Positions 1-4,848 of a stretch of 7,406 nt of DNA are shown here, piece after piece (positions within the stretch are counted from its first letter, which is position 1; each line of letters begins with the position of its first letter). Under the pieces are notes generated by a model. That model worked only from the letters and a program-made list of their open reading frames with translations, made no database searches and was not told the DNA's origin. Origin of the DNA: Candidatus Latescibacterota bacterium. GTDB taxonomy: Bacteria > JAAXHH01. The stretch covers positions 1 through 7,406 of the forward strand of contig JAJECR010000055.1 in NCBI GenBank assembly GCA_022821935.1. The letters run 5' to 3'. Both the position numbers and the translations under genes were made by a program.

Positions 1-566
1 TGAACGGCCAGGGCCGCGTGGCCATCCTCGCGGGCAATCAGAACGCGCCGAACCTGCGCAAGCGGGTGGAAGGCGTTCTGCAGAAGGCCGCCGAGTACCC
101 GGATATCTCGATCGTGGGGACCTTCTATCACATTGAAACCCCCCAGGACGCCGCCGCAGAAGTGGTGCGGGTAAACAATGCCTATCCGGATATCGACGGA
201 TGGGCCATGGTCGGCGGATGGGCGCTTTTCACCCAGTCCCTGCTGACCGACCTGGACCCCGAACGCATGAAGATCATCTCCGTAGACGCACTGCCGCCCC
301 AGTTGACCTACATCGAACAGGGCATCGTACCGGTGCTATGGGGACAGCCCACCTATCTTTGGGGGTACGAATCCGTCCGCCTGATCGTCGAGAAGATCCA
401 CCTGAAGCAAGACGTCCCCGTCATCAATCCCCTCGAACTGGTCCACGTGTCGCAGGAGAACCTCGGCGAATGGGCGAAGATGCTCCAGGGATGGGGATTC
501 ACGGACGTGCCTGAGCGGTACCTGCGGGCTGAGGATTCGGAGGACCTTCCGGCCTCGGACGAGTGA
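1..566 (+). CDS. Sugar ABC transporter periplasmic substrate-binding protein, C-terminal part (5' end outside window)
   Basis: This is the C-terminal part (187 residues, reading frame from base 3) of a type-I periplasmic sugar-binding protein of the RbsB/Peripla_BP_4 kind. It captures a carbohydrate in the periplasm and delivers it to an ABC importer. The visible start reads NGQGRVAILAGN followed by APNLRKRVEG, which matches the second-lobe strand and helix of this family ('GkvailtGn..a.n...R..G'). Later, VLWGQPTYLWGYESV fits the hinge and ligand-contact segment near the C terminus. Family members are usually 310-380 residues, so roughly 40% is missing upstream. The GTG at 18 is internal, because the conserved frame continues upstream of it to the window edge. 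The tail is acidic (EDSEDLPASDE). The gene is followed closely by the ATPase gene on the same strand, which supports the transporter assignment. The exact sugar cannot be told. Confidence 0.87.
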   Translation, partial: NGQGRVAILAGNQNAPNLRKRVEGVLQKAAEYPDISIVGTFYHIETPQDAAAEVVRVNNAYPDIDGWAMVGGWALFTQSLLTDLDPERMKIISVDALPPQLTYIEQGIVPVLWGQPTYLWGYESVRLIVEKIHLKQDVPVINPLELVHVSQENLGEWAKMLQGWGFTDVPERYLRAEDSEDLPASDE

Positions 567-611
567 TCCTGATGCGTGTCTCGGATCCCGCATCGCTTTC
601 CCGGTAACGCC

Positions 612-2111
612 ATGGACCGCAACGCGCCTGATGCATACATAGCCTTCGACCGGGTCACCAAGCGCTTTCCGGGTGTGACGGCCCTTGACGGCGTCACTTT
701 CGACATAGAAGCGGGTACCTGTCACGCCGTGGTGGGCGAAAACGGCGCCGGCAAGAGTACGCTGGGGCGGATCCTGACCGGTATTTACGGTATGGACGGC
801 GGCCGGATACGCGTGGGCGGCCGGCCCGTGCGATTCAACGAACCGCGGGACGCCCTCGATCTGGGGATCGGCATGGTCCACCAGGAACTCGTGTTCTGCG
901 AGAACCTGTCCGTCGCCGAGAACCTGTGCCTCGGCGCCCTGCCCGGCGGGGGAGGGTTCGTCTCCGATCAAAGGATGGAAGACCGGGCCCGGAAAATGCT
1001 GGAGTCGGTTGAAGCCGACCTGGACGTGGAAACGCCCATCGGAGAACTGCCCGTCGCCCAGCAGCAACTCGTACAGATCGCGGCGGCCCTGGGCAGCGGC
1101 GCCCGCGTGATCGTCTTCGACGAACCGGCCAGCAGCCTGTCGCACGTGGAAGCGGAACGGTTACGGGCGCATATCCGGCGGCTCAAAGCGAAGGGCGTGA
1201 CGTCGATCTACATCTCCCACGACCTGGACGAGATCTTCCGCCTTTGCGACGCCGTGACGGTGCTTCGCGACGGGCGGCACGTGGCTACCCGCCCGGTCGC
1301 CGACCTCGACCGGGCCACGCTGATCAACCTGATGATCGGGCGTACCTTCGAGGCCTACTTTCCTTCCCACGTGCAGACCGAACCCGGGGAGGAGATGCTG
1401 TCCGTGGATCGGCTCGCCAGTCCGGGTAAATTCGATAACGTGTCGTTTTCCGTGCGGTCCGGGGAAGTGCTCGCCCTGGCCGGCCTGGTGGGCGCAGGCC
1501 GGACCGAAGTGCTGCAGGCCATATTCGGGTTGGATCCCATGGCCGAAGGGCAAATACGCGTTCAGGGCCGGCCGGTGAGCATCCGGCGGCCTATCGACGC
1601 GATGCGACGGGGCATCGGGCTCGTGCCCGAAGACCGCAAGCGATTCGGTCTCGTCCTTTCGCTTCGCGTTGAACAGAACATAGGGCTGCCCACCCTGGAC
1701 CGCCGCTCCGGCTTTGGGTGGATCCGCGGCAAAAGAGAAGAAGACCTGGCGCGGGAATACGTTAAGCGGCTATCGGTGCGGCCGGACGACGCCCGGTATG
1801 AAACGGCGGGCCTGTCGGGCGGGAACCAGCAGAAGGTAGTCCTGGCCAAGTGGCTGGCCGCGCGGTGTCCGGTCCTCCTGATCGACGAGCCCACCCGGGG
1901 CGTGGACGTGGGCGCCAAGTCGGAGATGCACGCCCTGATCGACCAGTTGGCTCATGAGGGCACAGCCATCGTGCTCGTGTCGAGCGAATTGCCGGAGGTA
2001 CTCAACCTGTCGACACGGATCCTGGTGCTTCGAGCCGGACGAATCGCGGGGGAACTGTCCCGCGAAGAAGCGGACCAGGGCACGGTGATGAGTATGATGG
2101 CGGGGGTGTAG
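612..2111 (+). CDS. Sugar ABC transporter ATP-binding protein, double-NBD (RbsA/MglA/XylG family)
   Basis: This cytoplasmic ATPase powers carbohydrate import; the family fuses two nucleotide-binding domains. From ATG 612 it is 499 residues, the usual length (about 495-510). NBD1 has Walker A GENGAGKST (42-50), Q-loop Gln91, a Walker B segment ending in Asp170-Glu171, and H-loop His203. NBD2 has a degenerate Walker A, GLVGAGRTE, with Arg297 where the Lys normally sits. It also has an intact signature LSGGNQQK (401-408), Walker B IDEPTRG (Asp425-Glu426), and Ser458 in place of the H-loop His. The NBD2 losses are typical of RbsA-like proteins. NBD1's own signature is LPVAQ (146-150) instead of LS-G-Q. 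An in-frame GTG at 576 would add 12 residues. Neither start has a clear ribosome site; I prefer the ATG because the family alignment begins there. The gap to the binding-protein gene is 45 bases, or 9 if GTG is used, so they likely share a transcript. No permease gene follows. Confidence 0.93.
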   Translation: MDRNAPDAYIAFDRVTKRFPGVTALDGVTFDIEAGTCHAVVGENGAGKSTLGRILTGIYGMDGGRIRVGGRPVRFNEPRDALDLGIGMVHQELVFCENLSVAENLCLGALPGGGGFVSDQRMEDRARKMLESVEADLDVETPIGELPVAQQQLVQIAAALGSGARVIVFDEPASSLSHVEAERLRAHIRRLKAKGVTSIYISHDLDEIFRLCDAVTVLRDGRHVATRPVADLDRATLINLMIGRTFEAYFPSHVQTEPGEEMLSVDRLASPGKFDNVSFSVRSGEVLALAGLVGAGRTEVLQAIFGLDPMAEGQIRVQGRPVSIRRPIDAMRRGIGLVPEDRKRFGLVLSLRVEQNIGLPTLDRRSGFGWIRGKREEDLAREYVKRLSVRPDDARYETAGLSGGNQQKVVLAKWLAARCPVLLIDEPTRGVDVGAKSEMHALIDQLAHEGTAIVLVSSELPEVLNLSTRILVLRAGRIAGELSREEADQGTVMSMMAGV

Positions 2112-2137
2112 GGGGTATAGGGTTTTCATCGTGTTAT

Positions 2138-2145
2138 TACGTAGT
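2138..2145 (+). repeat. Direct repeat TACGTAGT, left copy, near edge of AT-rich block
   Basis: TACGTAGT occurs here and again at 3994-4001. In both places ACAA follows after one or two bases (TACGTAGT-C-ACAA here, TACGTAGT-GG-ACAA on the right). The copies bracket the two-gene AT-rich block. This could be a target-site duplication or the remnant of an attachment site. An 8-base match between two short flanks can also arise by chance (roughly one in seven for 100-base flanks). Confidence 0.3.
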
Positions 2146-2153
2146 CACAAATG

Positions 2154-2180
2154 AATCAAGGACAAATTGCGGGCTTGATT
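2154..2180. terminator. Weak hairpin between convergent genes, possible terminator
   Basis: There is a perfect 7-base inverted repeat, AATCAAG (2154-2160) and CTTGATT (2174-2180), with a 13-base loop. It extends by TGA/TCA if one base is bulged. It lies between the end of the sugar ATPase gene (+) and the stop codon of the HIRAN gene (-), where a bidirectional terminator would be expected. The stem is AT-rich and there is no good U-tract on either strand, so intrinsic termination is doubtful. Structure is seen; function is inferred. Confidence 0.3.
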
Positions 2181-2942
2181 TCAGTTCACCAATGGATGGA
2201 AGTCATCACCGCTCATAGGTTTATGATCAATCCAACGTCCCTGCATCTCAACAAGCACTCGTTGTTTGGAAGGAACGGGTAGTGGATTGAACAATACGAC
2301 TTTTGCTTCGTATCGGGGAACTTCAGCCATCGCCTTAACCAAGTCTTCCACAAGATATCTCGGAGCCCACCCAATCAAATGGTAGTCAGTCGTTTGGATC
2401 TGAACAGCCAGTTTCGTAGCAGGATTGGTCAATTCTAGTGTCACATACAGTTCTTCATTATCATTCAGTTGATCGAGGCGCTGTTTTGCTGCCTGATTGA
2501 TATGCCGCCATCCATGTAAAAAGAAACGGCATGTAAAACTCCCATCGGACTGCTTCTCGATTTTCGGAAAAACCTCGTATGTGTCTGTTACTCTTTGGCC
2601 ACCACTCCTTGAGAGAATCTCGATGGGATCCGCCTCACCATGAAGATCGAGACTCTGTAAGTATTCCGCGAAATCTGGCCTGGTTCGGTTCATTACGCGG
2701 TTCTGAAACAAAGGAAACAACTCATTAGAATGATAATCACCATCAAACTTGGGAAACTCGATAAGTGGGGTGAAGCCGGCGGCCTGCTGTGCTCGCTTCG
2801 CACCGTTGATGTAACGGAATCGGTACAAACTGTGGTCGACATCAGCGTCAAGCTGACCCACGGGAAACCACGCCCGACTGGGACGAGTATCCTGCGGACG
2901 GGTGTCCTGCCAAGCCAAGAAGAGAGTTCTTTCGCTCATCAT
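2181..2942 (-). CDS. HipS-like (HipA N-subdomain-like) / HIRAN domain fusion protein, partner of the HipA-like kinase
   Basis: This protein has 253 residues and no signal peptide or membrane segment. Residues about 5-100 resemble the N-terminal subdomain of HipA kinases: WFPVGQL (25-31), YRFRYING (40-47), then a GF-PL--FP segment, an ELFPLF run (74-79) and RPDF (88-91). A SGGQRVTD motif follows at 113-120. Residues about 137-237 resemble a HIRAN domain: FFLHGW (140-145), a LELTNPA-KLAVQIQ strand pair (169-183) and LIGWAPRYL (189-197). HIRAN domains bind DNA ends in eukaryotic HLTF and occur alone in bacteria. In HipBST systems a separate HipS protein of the N-subdomain type neutralises the HipT kinase, so an antitoxin or modulator role is inferred here. 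The start overlaps the kinase stop in an ATGA tetramer, with GGAG 5 bases upstream; a second ATG follows directly. Both domain calls come from motif reading. Confidence 0.75.
   Translation of the reverse strand: MMSERTLFLAWQDTRPQDTRPSRAWFPVGQLDADVDHSLYRFRYINGAKRAQQAAGFTPLIEFPKFDGDYHSNELFPLFQNRVMNRTRPDFAEYLQSLDLHGEADPIEILSRSGGQRVTDTYEVFPKIEKQSDGSFTCRFFLHGWRHINQAAKQRLDQLNDNEELYVTLELTNPATKLAVQIQTTDYHLIGWAPRYLVEDLVKAMAEVPRYEAKVVLFNPLPVPSKQRVLVEMQGRWIDHKPMSGDDFHPLVN
2880..2909 (-). repeat. In-frame 15-bp tandem duplication (QDTRP twice) in the HIRAN protein
   Basis: Residues 12-16 and 17-21 of the HIRAN fusion protein are both QDTRP. The two 15-base units on the minus strand differ at three positions, all third codon positions. 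This looks like an old slippage or duplication event kept in frame, and it lengthens the linker before the WFPVG strand. Confidence 0.7.
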
Positions 2943-3862
2943 GTTAACTCCAGCAGTTGTTTTTTATTGTATCGCATCAAGGCAATAGCAAACGTTCTTG
3001 CTGTTTCAGATATCCAGTCACCAGGTATTTGGCTTACGATTTTCTTTACAGATTCATCGTTTAACTTTTCAAGTTTTCTCAGTGCTGGAAGAAAAACATC
3101 CGGATACAAGAGAACCGCCCGACGTACCAGTTCAAGAGGGCTGATGCCATGCTGGTCGTCTTCTGTCCAATATACAGCTCCACGTCCTCTTCCAACATAA
3201 TCGCCTACTCGGTTCTGTGAAAGCAAAGCATCCCGGCGACTATCTCTTAACTCCCTCCCCAAAGAGGAAGCATGATCAAATGTTGGAGCTACAAATCCTT
3301 TCCATCGATTATCAACTCGCTGTCGTAGTATACCCCAATTCTCATGGTGACGATCTGTATTACCGATCAATGCATCTAATACGAAGTATTCAGCGAGACG
3401 TAACTTGGCGGTTTTTTTAGATTTATGATGCTTAAATACCTGATCGATTACGCTCCAGATATTCGTAAGTGTATGGCTCGATTGATCATATTCCTGCTCT
3501 GGGTCGTATCCAGACACATACCAACTTAACAACTGATTTCCATGGATCAATTCCTGTCGATCCGATACAAACGACTTTGTCGAAGATCCTTTGATATCCT
3601 CAAATACTGCTAATTCTACTCTCGCATGCGGTACATTAACTTGATTCGCGACTTCAGCAGCTATCTTTTCCGCCCAGTGTTCACCCGTATTGTTTCGAGG
3701 ATACTTAAATAACCAGTAAACCTCTTCACCCTCTGGATTGAAGTGCCAGAACTTGGACTTACTCCCCATCTCTTCAGTAGTACCAATCCCTTTCTGTTCC
3801 ACCGCCAAGATAGGATATGGGTCAGTCATCGCGGTAACAAACTGAAATCGGTTTGTGTCCAA
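2939..3862 (-). CDS. HipA/HipT-like serine/threonine kinase core protein
   Basis: This is a cytoplasmic kinase of the HipA-like fold, 307 residues as drawn. Motifs: a loop MGSKSKFW (32-39) that may be the Gly-rich loop; ATP-binding Lys53 in WLFKYPR; helix GEHWAEKIAAE (60-70); catalytic loop GNTDRHHENW (167-176) with Asp170, His172 and Asn175; and metal-binding Asp196 in PTFDHASSLG (193-202). It is shorter than HipA (about 440) because the roughly 100-residue N-subdomain is missing; a HipS-like version of it is encoded by the next gene. HipA and HipT phosphorylate aminoacyl-tRNA synthetases and arrest growth; the target here is unknown. Start: TTG at 3862 has GAGG only 2 bases upstream. ATG at 3829 (296 residues) keeps all motifs but lacks a ribosome site; the choice is unresolved. 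Base composition is far more AT-rich than the flanks. CtkA-like or other HipA-fold kinases are alternatives. Confidence 0.82.
   Translation of the reverse strand: MDTNRFQFVTAMTDPYPILAVEQKGIGTTEEMGSKSKFWHFNPEGEEVYWLFKYPRNNTGEHWAEKIAAEVANQVNVPHARVELAVFEDIKGSSTKSFVSDRQELIHGNQLLSWYVSGYDPEQEYDQSSHTLTNIWSVIDQVFKHHKSKKTAKLRLAEYFVLDALIGNTDRHHENWGILRQRVDNRWKGFVAPTFDHASSLGRELRDSRRDALLSQNRVGDYVGRGRGAVYWTEDDQHGISPLELVRRAVLLYPDVFLPALRKLEKLNDESVKKIVSQIPGDWISETARTFAIALMRYNKKQLLELT
2948..2951 (-). promoter_or_regulatory. Ribosome binding site (GGAG) of the HIRAN fusion gene, inside the kinase 3' end
   Basis: GGAG on the minus strand lies 5 bases before the first ATG (codon at 2942-2940) and 8 before the second. 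It sits within the last codons of the kinase gene. Together with the 4-base ATGA stop/start overlap, it points to translational coupling of the two proteins. Confidence 0.65.
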
Positions 3863-3864
3863 AG

Positions 3865-3876
3865 CCTCATGTGAGG
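3865..3876. promoter_or_regulatory. Small dyad at the kinase translation start
   Basis: CCTCA (3865-3869) and TGAGG (3872-3876) form 5-base arms around a 2-base centre, just upstream of the TTG start. On the minus strand the arm includes the only GAGG near the start. It might act as an operator or modulate ribosome access. It is short and could be chance. Confidence 0.2.
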
Positions 3877-3891
3877 TTACACAAGATAGTC

Positions 3892-3909
3892 GTTGGATTG
3901 TGGTCCAAC
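3892..3909. promoter_or_regulatory. Perfect inverted repeat GTTGGA-N6-TCCAAC, candidate operator of the kinase/HIRAN pair
   Basis: Six-base arms GTTGGA (3892-3897) and TCCAAC (3904-3909) are exact reverse complements around a 6-base centre, 30 bases upstream of the TTG start. HipB-type repressors bind short dyads with similar layout upstream of hip operons, although the E. coli sequence differs (TATCC-N8-GGATA). The position just downstream of a weak candidate promoter suits repression. No HTH repressor gene is in the window, so the binder, if any, is unknown. Confidence 0.4.
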
Positions 3910-3929
3910 TCGAATTTCAATACACAAGT

Positions 3930-3959
3930 AATATACGACATAAACAACTAAAACCCCAA
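3930..3959 (-). promoter_or_regulatory. Weak candidate promoter for the kinase/HIRAN operon
   Basis: On the minus strand TATATT (3935-3930) makes a fair -10 element. The best -35 at acceptable spacing is TTGGGG (3959-3954) with an 18-base spacer, which is poor. The surrounding 150 bases are only about one third G+C. Transcription from here would place the GTTGGA/TCCAAC dyad in the early 5' leader. Confidence 0.25.
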
Positions 3960-3965
3960 CATGTA

Positions 3966-3992
3966 ACAGTATTCATAATGCATCCGTACTGT
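3966..3992. repeat. Inverted repeat ACAGTA-N15-TACTGT in the right border region
   Basis: Six-base exact arms ACAGTA (3966-3971) and TACTGT (3987-3992) enclose a 15-base loop that contains ATGCAT. It lies just downstream of the dehydrogenase stop and upstream of the kinase promoter region. No T-tract follows, so it is not a convincing terminator. It could be an operator half-site pair or chance in AT-rich DNA. Confidence 0.25.
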
Positions 3993-3993
3993 A

Positions 3994-4001
3994 TACGTAG
4001 T
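3994..4001 (+). repeat. Direct repeat TACGTAGT, right copy
   Basis: This is the second copy of the 8-base repeat at 2138-2145, placed where composition changes from AT-rich to GC-rich. It lies 15 bases beyond the dehydrogenase stop. It supports, but does not prove, insertion of the intervening 1.85 kb as a unit. Confidence 0.3.
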
Positions 4002-4015
4002 GGACAATCAGTTAT

Positions 4016-4834
4016 TTATTGATCCCGCCTCCCCGGCGCGGCGGCCACGCCTTCCATGCCGCCGCTCACCCGCAGCACTTCTCCGGTGATCCAGCTTGCC
4101 GCCGGGCTGCACAGGAACGCCACCCCGTTGGCGATATCCTCCGGCTCGCCCCACCTTCCGAGCGGGATGGCGCCGCGAATCCGTTCGATCATCTCTTCCT
4201 CGGTCAATCCCAGCGTCTTGCTGCGCTGGGCCATGTTCGACCGGTTGAACTCGGTGTAGACGGGCCCCGGACAGACGGCGTTCACACGTATCCCGTAGGC
4301 CGCCAGTTCCAGCGCCAGGGTCCGCGTGAGACTGATGACGCCTTCTTTGGCCGCGTTGTAGGCCGCGACGAGCGCCGCCGGGTTCTGTCCGTTGATGGAT
4401 GAGATATTCACGATGGCGCCCGACTCCTGCCGCTCCATGATCCCGCCCGCGGCGCGGCAGCAGTAGAAGGTCCCGGTCAGCGTGACCCGGATGACACGGT
4501 CCCACTCTCCGTCGTCCAGTTCGACTACCGGCGCTACCTTCTGGCCGACCCCGGCGTTGTTGACCAGGATGTCGAGTCTTCCGTGCGCTTCGGCGACTTC
4601 ACCGAAGAAGGCGTTTACCGAGACGCTGTCCGATACGTCCAGGTACCCGGGAACTGCCGCCAATCCCTGCTCACGGAGCTTCCCGGCCTCCTCCTCGGCC
4701 TTCTCGCGCTGCAGATCCGCCATCACCACGGTCGCGCCGTTGCGCCCAAGCCGCTCCGCGATACCCAGGCCGAGACCCTGGGCCGCGCCGGTCACGACCG
4801 CAATGGCCCCGTCTATACGATGTGGGTCGTCCAT
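4016..4834 (-). CDS. Short-chain dehydrogenase/reductase (classical SDR, FabG-like)
   Basis: This is an NAD(P)-dependent oxidoreductase with a Rossmann fold, 272 residues from ATG 4834. The cofactor loop TGAAQGLG is at 15-22. Asp40 at the end of the second strand suggests NAD(H) preference. NNAG is at 92-95, Ser146 in NISSING, and the YNAAK motif gives Tyr159 and Lys163. PG at 189-190 is followed by a substrate loop, and the C terminus has GEVLRVSGG. The tetrad Asn, expected in an N-x-x-G motif, is Thr118 (RVTLTG), so the proton relay is altered. Start: AAAGGA lies 8 bases before this ATG; a longer reading to 4927 would overlap the upstream gene and adds no family sequence. It begins 13 bases after the stop of the binding-protein gene, so cotranscription is likely. 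The substrate is unknown; sugar or alcohol dehydrogenases and 3-oxoacyl-ACP reductases share this architecture. Confidence 0.92.
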   Translation of the reverse strand: MDDPHRIDGAIAVVTGAAQGLGLGIAERLGRNGATVVMADLQREKAEEEAGKLREQGLAAVPGYLDVSDSVSVNAFFGEVAEAHGRLDILVNNAGVGQKVAPVVELDDGEWDRVIRVTLTGTFYCCRAAGGIMERQESGAIVNISSINGQNPAALVAAYNAAKEGVISLTRTLALELAAYGIRVNAVCPGPVYTEFNRSNMAQRSKTLGLTEEEMIERIRGAIPLGRWGEPEDIANGVAFLCSPAASWITGEVLRVSGGMEGVAAAPGRRDQ

Positions 4835-4842
4835 GTCGCAGG

Positions 4843-4848
4843 TCCTTT
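4843..4848 (-). promoter_or_regulatory. Ribosome binding site AAAGGA fixing the SDR start
   Basis: On the minus strand AAAGGA ends 8 bases before ATG 4834 and abuts the TGA stop of the upstream binding-protein gene. It decides for the 272-residue start over the longer in-frame possibility. Confidence 0.7.

Noticed and set aside
336..1145. 269-codon open frame on the - strand under the sugar ATPase
   Set aside because: It is a shadow of the ATPase gene and its 5' neighbour, with no recognisable motifs and a His/Arg-rich composition.
2112..2180. G-rich run after the ATPase stop as a possible quadruplex or terminator
   Set aside because: Only two clear G-runs (GGGGG, GGG) and no stem with a T-tract; too little to support a structure beyond the weak hairpin listed.
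2730..3200. 156-codon + strand frame across the kinase/HIRAN junction
   Set aside because: Antisense to both real genes, no ribosome site or family motif; it is open only because AT-rich opposite-strand codons happen to avoid stops.
2112..4015. Insertion sequence or prophage fragment
   Set aside because: No transposase, integrase, terminal inverted repeats or phage genes; only the kinase/HIRAN pair is present.
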